DNA from: Blattamonas nauphoetae
Lineage: Eukaryota; Preaxostyla; Oxymonadida
Length of the DNA stretch: 64,000 nt
Assembly (NCBI GenBank): GCA_033064195.1
Contig: JARBJD010000103.1
Coordinates: 124,001 to 188,000 of the forward strand
Reading direction: 5' to 3'
A program made the translations under genes and the position numbers. Below, piece by piece: positions 31,968-41,469 of the stretch (positions are counted from its first letter, which is position 1; each line of letters begins with the position of its first letter). The notes beneath the pieces were generated by a model. That model was not told the DNA's origin, did no database searches, and saw only the letters and a program-made list of their open reading frames with translations.

Positions 31968-33746
31968 TCATGAAAAAGCATCATCCCAAGTGACGTTAAA
32001 GTCCTTCGAATAAACGCGAGACTCGGACGGGAGAAATGGCGGGGATACATACATACGCGTTGGCTTTGGTTGTGTTTTGGTAGCGACAGGGTTATCGTTT
32101 GTTTTGGAATGAATATTTGGTGTCGGATCAGGCGTCCGTTTTGGAGTGTTGGTCGAGGACGAGATGACAAGAGGAGGATCAGAGAGACCAGGCAGAGACG
32201 GGAACTTGGACTCGTCGCTAAGATTGATCCTCTTCTTTGGTTTGGGTGTGATCTGTTCGGAGAGGATAGGCTTGCTCTCATGACGCGATGTCGGAGTGGA
32301 TGGATTGGAAGATGGTGGCGAGATGGTTGTGGACGATGAGAAAAAAGGAACGGGAGAAGAGTCTGGCGATGCAATCCTCTCGTTGATGCCAGGCGATGAG
32401 GAGTTTGAGTGCGGGAGGATCTGTTCCTCCTCTGAATCCGAAGAAGCTTTCGCTGTTTTGATTGCGTCAGACAGTGGGACTAAAATGGTGTCCCATACTG
32501 CAGCGTCTGCTTCCAGATCCTTCTCTCCATCAGACTTCTGCTGTTCCTCTTCGTCATTCTCGTCCATTGGTCTCCGAAGGATTCTCGTTGGAATTCTCGG
32601 TTTGCGTGTCGGTTTGGGAGCCTTTCCGACCATTGACAGATCCGGGAACATTGCATCTGTCATTGGGGGCACAATCTGTGGCTTGGGAGTTGGCTGAAGA
32701 GTTAAGGTGCGCCTTGGACGAGGAAGAAGGTGGACATCATCAGGTGTCACAGAAAGAATGATGCGATTCGAGTCTCCGAGAATAGGACCATCATTTCTTG
32801 GTTCTTGTGGGATCTGCCCCTGTGACGTTTCCGTTAATTGATGATTGTTGACAAGAGCAGAATTGATGAGAGGTTTGTTGGAGAGAGAGATAACAGGTAG
32901 ATTGGGAACCCTTTGTGGGCCTGTCGGATCGGGGAGGAGTGGGATGGAGACAATCTGAGGCGGATGTTGTTGTGTGAATGTGATGTCGGGAGACTTTTCA
33001 AAAAGGAGGGGCTCTTCCGAATAAGGAGGTTGATGTGGGATTGGGAGTTTGGACAGAGCGGGGGAATCGGGGTCGACGACGTTTGGTGATGGAAGGGTGT
33101 GGTGTTTGGAAAAGAGTGTCGACAGGCGGAGGACTGTCGGATCGTCAGGGACCTTCCGTGCAGCTGGCTGTTGGATGGAGCGACTAGTTTTGAGGGTGAT
33201 TGGTCGAGAAGGATCGGAGTTTGTTGTGTGGTGAAAGTGTGAGGTGATGGCGTGTGTATGGATTGGATCAGGGCCTCGAATGGTTTCAGAACGATGTGGG
33301 ACAGACAGAATCAGAGGAGTGGTTGTTTGGACTGAGACTGGTTGATTCTGTCCAAGAAAATAATGAAAAAAAAAAGGACGAACCGTGACGAGAGGGAGTT
33401 GGGCCGTTTGGGCCTGCAACCCATGAATCTGATTAGAAACGGTTGACAGGATTGGAGTGCTGAGAATAGGCGGGTTCTGTGGATCAGTGCTCAGCTGCGG
33501 CACGATCTGGTTTCTGTTTGGATTTCGGGGTCGTTTTCTTGGTGTTTGGGAACGACGAACCGCCAAATCATGGGTAGTCTGTAATTTAGCAGCTGGGGTT
33601 CTGGTGTATCCTTCTAGGAGAACTTTGTCCGGTGAGTCTAGGAGAGGAGGTTTGGTTTCGCGTACCTGTGTTGGTGGAGGATCAGATTGTTGTTCGACGT
33701 GAATCTCAGGAGAGATCGAGTCATTAATATGGGGTTCCCCCATCAT
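31968..33746 (-). CDS. Pro/Ser/Thr-rich disordered protein of unknown function
   Basis: The frame starts at tandem ATG codons (33746) and ends at 31968. A 36-nt in-frame GT-AG segment (33383-33348, hydrophobic FFFHYFL when translated) is very likely an intron; without it the protein is 580 aa. The sequence is dominated by Pro, Ser, Thr, Gln and Asn with basic patches (RKRPRNPNRNQ; TRKPRIPTRILRRP) and one acidic stretch (DENDEEEQQKSDGEKDLE). There is a more ordered end, SRVYSKDFNVTWDDAF. No domain is recognised. An upstream in-frame ATG at 33851 would overlap the divergent gene, so I prefer the later start, which leaves a 55-bp shared promoter. Confidence 0.75.
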   Translation of the reverse strand: MMGEPHINDSISPEIHVEQQSDPPPTQVRETKPPLLDSPDKVLLEGYTRTPAAKLQTTHDLAVRRSQTPRKRPRNPNRNQIVPQLSTDPQNPPILSTPILSTVSNQIHGLQAQTAQLPLVTVRPFFFHYFLGQNQPVSVQTTTPLILSVPHRSETIRGPDPIHTHAITSHFHHTTNSDPSRPITLKTSRSIQQPAARKVPDDPTVLRLSTLFSKHHTLPSPNVVDPDSPALSKLPIPHQPPYSEEPLLFEKSPDITFTQQHPPQIVSIPLLPDPTGPQRVPNLPVISLSNKPLINSALVNNHQLTETSQGQIPQEPRNDGPILGDSNRIILSVTPDDVHLLPRPRRTLTLQPTPKPQIVPPMTDAMFPDLSMVGKAPKPTRKPRIPTRILRRPMDENDEEEQQKSDGEKDLEADAAVWDTILVPLSDAIKTAKASSDSEEEQILPHSNSSSPGINERIASPDSSPVPFFSSSTTISPPSSNPSTPTSRHESKPILSEQITPKPKKRINLSDESKFPSLPGLSDPPLVISSSTNTPKRTPDPTPNIHSKTNDNPVATKTQPKPTRMYVSPPFLPSESRVYSKDFNVTWDDAFS

Positions 33747-33801
33747 GACCCCTGAATTATCTCTGATAAATTGAGCGTTTGAGACTAAGGGCTTGAAAAA
33801 G

Positions 33802-34828
33802 ATGATCGCAACTCTCTCTGAAAACACAAGTCTAGTTGACGCATCGGCCATTTATATGGCAGCTTTTTCTCAAGCACAGTCCAATTCGGCTTTGTCTGCC
33901 GAATGGACCAAACAAACATGTACTTTATTCATGTTCCTTCGAGCTTCACTGGGAAATCAATTCAACGCGACAAAAATCATATCCGAGTTGACAACTCACT
34001 CGGGACCCAATGCTCCTACTCTCTTAGATTCATTAAAGTCATTTCTCTCTCTGGATAGCCAAGAATTGTCAGAAGAAATTGCTCATTTCGCCTGTGTCCT
34101 CATCATGGGAGTTTTTCCCGGTTGGAAAGTATCAATTCTTGATTCAGGGATTTTTATCGACATTCTTCGAGCCACTCACGTTCAGAATCAACCTGTCACC
34201 AAAGTGGAGCTCCATGCTTCCATCATCCAGCTCCTCTCCTGGTTCATGTCCCTCCTCGCAGCAGGCTTTGGGAATCATCAAACTCGAAACCACCGACCCA
34301 ATGGAAGGTCTCTTGCCCAGTCTGTCCTCACCAAAGCCCTCCAACCATCAGCCAGCTATCTCGCACACCTCTTCCACAATCGCAGAGAACTCGTCGACAA
34401 ACGGACGAACGCTCCACTGGCCTCGCTCTGCTTCTCCATCTTGCGAGAATCAGCAGAGGACCCAAAGATGATGGATTGCATTGGGAATACTCCACTCTTC
34501 ACCCTGCTCATCGACCTGATTGAGAAGGAAGAGGACAACAACGCTCTGTCGATCTATTTTGGCCAGCTCACCACAATCCTCTCCAGCTGGGCCGACGAGG
34601 GGCCTCACCTCAGAACAGCTGGGATGGCACTCTGTCGCTGTGGCTTCTCGACAGGTTTTGAAGATGTCCTGGAAACGTACGTTCTAACGAACAACCAGGA
34701 CAGGACTGGAGACTGGGCAAGACGCGGAGGTCGATGTTCGTTCGTTCCATTCGGAGGGAACATCCGAAAATCGTGATTTTTGTTCGGCGATTCTTCGATT
34801 GTTTGGGATGGATTGGTGTTTTGTTTGA
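33802..34828 (+). CDS. Helical (ARM-like) protein of unknown function
   Basis: From ATG 33802 the frame encodes long amphipathic helices with Leu-rich repeats of about 40 residues (for example LLDSLKSFLSLDSQELSEEI, ELHASIIQLLSWFMSLLAAG, LFTLLIDLIEKEEDNNALSI), suggesting an armadillo-type solenoid. Two 3' ends are possible. Read straight through, it stops at 34776 with a basic end. Removing a 22-nt GT-AG segment (34677-34698) instead gives 334 aa, ending FCSAILRLFGMDWCFV at 34828, which looks more protein-like and carries on the helical style. I give the outer limit of the second model. No enzyme motif is present; a scaffold or adaptor is plausible. Confidence 0.7.
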
Positions 34829-34969
34829 TGTCAGTCTCTCATTTTGCAATCCATTTGTTCTGTTTCCAGAGTTTTTCTAATCATCACGCTGGTAAATCGA
34901 AGAAACTATCCAGTAATATTAAGTATGGTCAGGATCTATCTCTCTTTTTTGTATTGTCAACTCGTTTCA

Positions 34970-35725
34970 ATGGCACCTCATGGAGTATTGCATCTCGATT
35001 CTGTCTGCTCAATGGAAGCCTATGTCGAGCAGATTGAACCAAACAAGGAATCTAACTCACTCATTTCATTTCCAATCAACCAAGCGAAGCAAGAAGGAGC
35101 CAAAATGGAAAGGAACGAAGAAAAGGCATCTGAAGCCGAAAATGAAGATGAAATGGCAATTGTTTTCTCAAATATCCTGTCTCAGAAGAAAAGAAAGCGA
35201 GCTGCGAAGTATCTTGGAAGTCTGCTCTCGTCACTGAGGACACACGAACATCTGCACACCACTGATGTGTCAGAACACGATGATGGATGCATAGCGTGCC
35301 GGGATTATGTTCGGAAGCACGGGAATTGTCGAGTGGCTCGAATCTCAAACCTAGACTTCTCAGATGCCGAGTCGACCTTCTCAGAAATGCTGTCAGTGCT
35401 GATCCATTCTCAGAACGTGACGGAATGTGAGATTGCGAGTGGGATCATCCTTTTCTCGCGTCTGATTCCAAATCACTGGAATTGTGGAGGATTCTCGTTC
35501 TTCGCGAACAACGTCTTTGTGTTATTTGCGGTGTGCTGCTTCATTGGGCAAAAACTGCATTCGGATCGTGGATTCTCGATTGCGGTGTGGGGTCGCTGCT
35601 TCGCTCTTCGAAGCTGTGATATCCGAATGATGGAACTTGGGATTCTTGAACTGTTGGATTGGGACACTCGTATTCACCGGGAAGAGTACGAATCAATTGT
35701 CAAGGAAGTTTGGGAGGAAGCTTAA
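34970..35725 (+). CDS. Cyclin-fold protein
   Basis: I start at ATG 34970 (251 aa); an ATG at 34925 in the same frame is also possible. Residues 1-100 are variable, with a basic KKRKRAAKYL. The remainder fits a cyclin box: LSVLIHSQNVTECEIASGII, LFSRLIPNHWNCGGF, NNVFVLFAVCCFIGQKLHSD, CDIRMMELGILELLDWDTRI and EEYESIVKEVW. These correspond to the helices of Pho80/PCL-like or N-terminal cyclin domains, including the LE..IL..L.W motif in helix 5. Such proteins activate a cyclin-dependent kinase. The family is fairly clear, the subtype is not. Four further Cys and His residues near 'CIACRDYVRKHGNC' may be structural. Confidence 0.8.
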   Translation: MAPHGVLHLDSVCSMEAYVEQIEPNKESNSLISFPINQAKQEGAKMERNEEKASEAENEDEMAIVFSNILSQKKRKRAAKYLGSLLSSLRTHEHLHTTDVSEHDDGCIACRDYVRKHGNCRVARISNLDFSDAESTFSEMLSVLIHSQNVTECEIASGIILFSRLIPNHWNCGGFSFFANNVFVLFAVCCFIGQKLHSDRGFSIAVWGRCFALRSCDIRMMELGILELLDWDTRIHREEYESIVKEVWEEA

Positions 35726-36089
35726 GAAGAGGGAACTTGGGCGATTTGATCTGTTTTCTTTATTCCGTTGAAATGGGTTCTATGTGTGTGATAATCTCAC
35801 AGTTGATGCGTACTCGCATTTCTTTGTTGTATTTGCCTCGTTTTGTTTCTTTCTGCCTTCCTTCGTGTGATATGTTGCTCGCTCTCTTTTTCTCGAAATT
35901 TCCTGTTCTTCCGTCTGGAAGTGGAAATGAGTCTGATTTGAGTAAACCCCTCTCATTACAGTGAGCTACCCTCGTCACGTAGATCTCTTTGATGAAGAGT
36001 ACCTCAAAGCAATCCACCATTCCACAAAGAAGAAATAGCAAACATACTACAGCGGGTGATGGAGTGAAAGTGTTAAGATGTTGGGGTGT

Positions 36090-38780
36090 CTATTGTCGAT
36101 AGTACCCACCTCTTGAGCCAGCAGCGCAACAGCACGCGCAGAGCGGGCAGCAACAACAGCAAATGATGAGGAGACCGACGAGCACCAGTGTTCCGATGAC
36201 AGCGCCTATGATGATCCCGACAATGACAGAGCCTTTGGAGGGGGAGACAGTTTTGGTGAAGGAGAGGAACTGGTCTCCCGAGAGCGACAGATCTCGTCCC
36301 ATGAAGTAGTTGTCGTTTGTGGACGAGTAGACGGGGAAGCCGTCCCAGTCTCCCTTTCGGACCAGCTTTTCCAGGCCGTGTCCTTCGATATAGATCCAAT
36401 CACCCTTCTTCCCGCTCGGACATGAGCACCGCGAGTACGTGGCACCGATGCGGAAGGGACTTGAGCTGACCTTGCTGTCGAGAGCGAGGTTCATGACGCC
36501 ACCGTCTCCGCCAGTGCTCCTCACGTTCGAGAACTCGGTTTTGGCGAGGACGAGTGTGGAGGACGAGGTGAGTGTGCCGTTAAGAGCTGCCCCGTCGCTG
36601 GGGGTCTCGATGTTGGACATCTGCACGTTGGAGAGCTTGATCAGTTTGGGAAGGACGAACGAGATGAGAGAGCCCTTGGCGGGGACAGACTCGTCGGGGA
36701 CGACGTTGGAGAAGGTGATTTGGAGGAACTTGATGTCGTTGAGGGTCAGCTTTCCTCCCTCCTTCACGCGCATCAGAGCACCTGCTTTGGAAGTCGATGT
36801 CGCTGTGGAGCTTCCCACGCGGCAGGAGGAGAGGACGAGCTCTGTGTTCTCCTTCAGGTTCACAAGAACAGCCTCGCCAACAACCTCAAAGTCGAACGAG
36901 GCGATGCTGACATTCCCGCTGTCGATGGTGATCAGCCTGTCCTTCAGCGGGCGGATGAGGATGCGCTGCCCGCTGTAGTCGTCTCCCTCGACAGACACCG
37001 ATCGCTTGAACTTGATCTCCTTCTCTTCCATCACCTCCTTCGTGTAGATCACACTCAGCTGCAGTGCTTTGGACTCGGAGTATTCCTCCACTGCGTATTC
37101 GATGGTCTTGCATCCATTTGTCTTCGACCAGCAGAGGATACCGTCTGTTCCACGCTCGTGGTCGACAACCTGCAGCTTCTCCATGAAAGAGTCGCAGTTG
37201 ATCATCTCCATGCCGACTGTGTTGATGACGAACATGGGAGACGGGTCGCGAGTCAAGCAGTACGACACTTTGTCTCTGATCTGGCCTGGTCGGGTGCACT
37301 TGAGGGCGAAGATGTCGTTGGCATATCCTCCCGCTTTGGTCATCTCGCAGCCGAAGAAGAGGAGCGACGCCATCTCCACTGGATAGTCGATGACCTGGTC
37401 GAAGTAGATCCCCCCAACGTGCGGGCCTGCCCCGTCGCGGAAGCGCGTGTTGGCGATTTTGAAGGTGGATTGTGGGTACGAAACAGAGATCGTGCCTCCT
37501 CCCGACGTGGCGTGGGTGACTTGGCACTGCTCGAAGAGGCAGTTGTCGATGAGCCCGCTGGACGCCCAGAAGATGGCGATGCAGACGCCGTACACGCTGC
37601 TGTAGCCGGTGCACTCGCACTGGAGGAAGTCGCACCAGATGAAGCTGTGTGTGCTGGTGTACGTCTGATTGTTGACAATGTGGACACATCCTCCGCTGAC
37701 CTCGCTAGCGGAGTTGTTGCAGCTGTCGAACTTGCATCCATCGAAGCGGATGCTGCCGTGATGGCCGAGAATGCACACACACACCCCGTTCGCGTAGCTG
37801 CCGGACATTCGGTCAAAAAGGCAGTTTGTGAAGCGGATGGAGAGATCGTAGTTTTCGCCATAGGCGCGATCACTCGAGCGGAAGGTTAAATTTGTGTAGT
37901 CGCTGTAGAGGGCGTTGGCGTACTGGGTGGACGTTGGATGGTCGGTGAGGGAGTCGGAGTGGCCGTGCGTGAACGAGACGTTCTGCGCGTTGAATGTTCC
38001 GCCTCTGTTCAGATCCGCACTGATCTCGTTGTAGAGTGGGGTTGGCACTTGGAAGGTGACGGTTGATAGGATGGTCTGCGATGCAGTGTGTGGCAGGCGG
38101 TGGAACGTTTCTGGATGAGTGAGACTCATGTTGGTGAATGTGGAGCCGATGAGGGCAGTGTGGAATGACGGTGCTGCAGAAGAAGATACAACAACGGAAT
38201 GTGTGGTGTGGAGAACCAGCGAGTTGATATGGACATTGGACACTGTGATGAGGGGTTCGGTTTCGAACTCAGGCGCGAGTTCACAGAAAGCTGGGATTCG
38301 TTCTTTCTCCGATGTGACAGAGATTCCATTGAGCTCCACAAAAGATTTGGAGATAGACGAATCGATAATGGACATGAATGGCAGCATTGTTCGGATCGTG
38401 ATTGAGACTGCGTTGGCCTTGAAGACAGAGGATTCGAGTTCTGCAATTCGGCCACCTGCTTCGATTTCTTCAATGCTTAAATGATTCAGGGCCAGTGTGG
38501 AATTCAGGAGGAGGAAGATGGCGTCCGCGGTCGGTTCGGCGTTCTCCTCCAGGATCGGTGAGTGCGGAAGCGAGAGCACTGTCTCAGAGTGTCCAGTGAG
38601 CGAAAGAATTCTGTTTCCAACAAAAACAAGTTTTCCAACATGGAGACCTTCACAAAGAGTGTACGGAGTCGTTGAACTCGACTCCGAATTAAGAATATCA
38701 CTGACGGTAATAGTCTCTTCAAGTTGGTAGGTTTCTGTTTTCACAAGAGTAGTGATGAATACAAAGAGTCTAATGAACAT
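36090..38780 (-). CDS. Beta-helix surface membrane protein with cysteine-rich tail
   Basis: A single 896-aa frame. A signal peptide (1-17) is followed by about 800 residues of irregular repeats with the rhythm of a right-handed parallel beta-helix: short strands ending in Asn, Asp or Cys (FTNCLFDRMSGSYANGVCV, FDGCKFDSCNNSASEVSGGC, IDNCLFEQCQVTHATSGGGT). A single transmembrane helix (about 848-873, VIVGIIIGAVIGTLVLVGLL) precedes a tail CCCCCPLCACCC that is probably palmitoylated. The protein is therefore likely displayed on the cell surface with its helix outside. Such proteins resemble the polymorphic surface families of other metamonads; ligand unknown. It is intronless, GC-richer than its neighbours, and has relatives at 41470-45304 and relics at 3970-5122 and 6330-7600. 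Confidence 0.85.
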   Translation of the reverse strand: MFIRLFVFITTLVKTETYQLEETITVSDILNSESSSTTPYTLCEGLHVGKLVFVGNRILSLTGHSETVLSLPHSPILEENAEPTADAIFLLLNSTLALNHLSIEEIEAGGRIAELESSVFKANAVSITIRTMLPFMSIIDSSISKSFVELNGISVTSEKERIPAFCELAPEFETEPLITVSNVHINSLVLHTTHSVVVSSSAAPSFHTALIGSTFTNMSLTHPETFHRLPHTASQTILSTVTFQVPTPLYNEISADLNRGGTFNAQNVSFTHGHSDSLTDHPTSTQYANALYSDYTNLTFRSSDRAYGENYDLSIRFTNCLFDRMSGSYANGVCVCILGHHGSIRFDGCKFDSCNNSASEVSGGCVHIVNNQTYTSTHSFIWCDFLQCECTGYSSVYGVCIAIFWASSGLIDNCLFEQCQVTHATSGGGTISVSYPQSTFKIANTRFRDGAGPHVGGIYFDQVIDYPVEMASLLFFGCEMTKAGGYANDIFALKCTRPGQIRDKVSYCLTRDPSPMFVINTVGMEMINCDSFMEKLQVVDHERGTDGILCWSKTNGCKTIEYAVEEYSESKALQLSVIYTKEVMEEKEIKFKRSVSVEGDDYSGQRILIRPLKDRLITIDSGNVSIASFDFEVVGEAVLVNLKENTELVLSSCRVGSSTATSTSKAGALMRVKEGGKLTLNDIKFLQITFSNVVPDESVPAKGSLISFVLPKLIKLSNVQMSNIETPSDGAALNGTLTSSSTLVLAKTEFSNVRSTGGDGGVMNLALDSKVSSSPFRIGATYSRCSCPSGKKGDWIYIEGHGLEKLVRKGDWDGFPVYSSTNDNYFMGRDLSLSGDQFLSFTKTVSPSKGSVIVGIIIGAVIGTLVLVGLLIICCCCCPLCACCCAAGSRGGYYRQ

Positions 38781-39040
38781 AATGAATTGATTGGTTGACG
38801 GGAGAATTGATCAGGCCCGATCTTCGGACTTTCGATCATTTGTCCAGTTTCGTCAACATTCGGAATAACTACTCCACAATCTGAGTTTTAAAAATGATTC
38901 CGACATTAATTGTGGAACCAGGACTGAAAAGGTAAATCGCAAAGAAGAAAAAAAGAGAAAACACAAGCATAACAATTTGAAGGCTTGCATTCGTTTGAAA
39001 TTTCAGCAAAAACAAGAAAGAGAGAGGCGCCCAAACACAT

Positions 39041-41351
39041 TCACCGCTTCCGTCTTGACGGTGTTTGGTTCGCACTCCGTTGGGGGATGTTCCGCTTCGA
39101 TGGAGTGGGGTGTCCGGTGGAAGGCCTTCCACGCCACACTCTGCCTGGCGAGGCCTCTCTCCCTCGAACTGGTGAAGAGGCAGAAGAGAGTGAGAAGGCC
39201 ACGTTCCGCGGATGGAGAGTGGGGGTGGAGGAGAGAGGCTGGCGGAGAGTGGAAGAGGACAGAGTGAACGAGACTCGCTGCAACTCCGACAGCGAGCGGA
39301 GGAGAGCAAGCTCGGTTGATGTGAGTGGGGATTTCTGCTCCTTCGGCGTGTCGAGGGAGGGCTCCTGCTTGTCTGCTCGTTTCGGAGGCGGCGGTGTTTT
39401 CACTTCGACGAGGTGGACGGGTTTGGGAGTGATGGACAGAGCTGCGAGGAAGGGTGACTGGCTCGTCCCGTCCAGCAGTGCTTCCGACACACGCCACTCG
39501 ACCAACTCGTCGCCAACTGGGCCTGTCGACACAGTTCGCGTGGCTTGTGGGGAGTCGGCGTTGCGCGGAGTTGAAGTTGTGAGGTGGAAGCGAGACTGCG
39601 GGCGACTGAGGGACAGCTGCGACGAATTCCTCTCTCGCCCGGTCTGCTCCTCGCCAAACGGCACAATCGTTGTGAGAGGAATCGGCCGACCCATCGCCGG
39701 ACTGTTCTTCGTTCTTCGTGCTGACAACGCACGAGACGACGAGACTGAGCGTGACGAGGAGGGAGACGGCTGGTGGATCGACGTCGAGCTGAGACGGTTG
39801 ACAATCGCCTCGATTCGCTTGGACGGTCTGGATTGGGCAGACTCGCTCCTTTCCGGTGCAGTCGACTTCACGCTGGCCGACGTGGATGCGCGGAGCTGGT
39901 TTTTGGGCTGCTGTTGGAGTGGCTTGATTTCGTCGAAGTTGAATGAGCGTTTGAACAGGTCGTCCGTGGCGTGTTCCGGATCCCATCCATCAATGACCCC
40001 CAAATCAGTCTTGCTTTCCTTCCGTCGTCGCTTTTCCAAACTGCTTTTGGCTCGACGAGGGGAGACGACGCAGTCGACGGGCGAATAACACTCCGGCGAT
40101 TCAAGGCTCGTGTCGATCAGAAGACGGTGTGTGTGCTCGTCAGGATGATGTTGTGACGATTGTTTTCGAGTTGTGCGGGCTGATGCGGGTCGCGCTCTTT
40201 GGCGAGGCTGTGTTTCAGGGCCTGCGTTCGGAGATGGCGACCTTTGTTGAGAAGCGGAAAGAGGACGGTCTGTGAGAGGCTTCTGGTTCACAACAAGATA
40301 CTTTTGACTTTTGATCTGAGGAGAGGGACGGCGAGGCTTTCTTTGTGAAGTGATCGTGATTGACAGTTCGAGTTCAGGGTTCTTCGGAATAGGAGCATCG
40401 ACAGACGAATAAAGACTTTTAATTTTGAGTGGTGGGATGTTGTTCGGGGGAAGTTGGTCAGTAGAAGCAGAGGTATTCTCAGAAGTGAAGGGAGTGGGAC
40501 GGGAATGTGGGTGGTCGTTTGGAGCGTGAGTTCCCCTTCCAGAGTGTGGACGAGACTGTGATTGATTTGAAGCAACTTGAGAGATGCGAACAGACTGTGT
40601 TGGATTAATCTCCTGCGATATTTGCGTTGGAAAGATGTTTGAATGTTGTCGATGGAAATATGTTGGTGAATGAGGTGAGTGGTTGACTTGAACTGATGGA
40701 AAAGGATTATCAAGTGCATCTTGAGTGCGAGGAGATGGTAGTGTGATATGTCGAAGAGTTGGTGACGATACAAATTGTGGAATGGGAGTTGGTTTTGGTG
40801 TTGGATCATCATAGGATGGAGAAGTGATGTCATTGAGACGAATTGTGGCGTATGTGTGAAGGTTAGACGAATTGGTTAATCTATCGTTCTGTCTAGGTGA
40901 TTCTTTTTGAGTGGTTGGAGTTTTATTTGGTCTTGGCCGAGACAATATGTTTCGCTGTACCGACAAGGTAACTTCACTTGGAAAAGAAAGATTCGAGGAG
41001 TGGTCGAATGGTTTCTGTGGGCTGTTTGGTGGTGTTGCGTGGAACGGCGATTGGAGCGATGATGAACCGTCGGCTTTGACGAAAAGGGGAGATTTCTCGG
41101 CATATGGAGTTGAACTGAATATTGGATCAAGCATCTTTATCGGTGATAGTTTTTGAAGAAAGCTAAAGAAGAATAAGTCGAAAATATTCAAACAAATCAT
41201 ATTTTCGTGATGCTGACGGGCGAAAGTGTGATAGATCGTAGATAACGGCCTTATTTCCTTTGGGACGAGATGGACTAAACTTGGAACGAGCATTTGACCG
41301 TGTATTGAGAGAAGTCATCTCAGACCTCTCACAGATCAAATGTTGTGGCAT
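39041..41351 (-). CDS. Disordered Ser/Pro/Arg-rich protein
   Basis: Exon 41351-41218 and exon 41162-39041 join over a 55-nt intron and give 751 aa. The first exon (MPQHLICERSEMTSLNTRSN...) runs into FLQKLSPIKMLDPIFSSTPY. The rest is Ser, Pro, Thr, Gln and Arg-rich. A more ordered island lies near the middle (KTDLGVIDGWDPEHATDDLF, FKRSFNFDEIKPL), and the C-terminus is strongly basic (RGREASPGRVWRGRPSTGHP...PSRRKR). Repeated SP and TP sites would suit phosphorylation by proline-directed or CK1-type kinases. Basic SP-rich tails of this type occur in microtubule-associated proteins, but no domain proves that here. Confidence 0.8.
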
Positions 41352-41469
41352 GATCGACGATGAACAGTTATCCAGTTGTTCAATCCAGTAGCAAGATAAA
41401 AAAAGACAGAAAACCAACATATAATTGAAAATATGAAATCAAAAATAGGAGATAGATGAGAATTAACGC

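Noticed and set aside
36720-37889. 389-codon plus-strand open frame
   Set aside because: It is antisense to the GC-rich beta-helix gene at 36090-38780, whose minus-strand frame has a signal peptide, family turns and a membrane helix. The plus frame has none.
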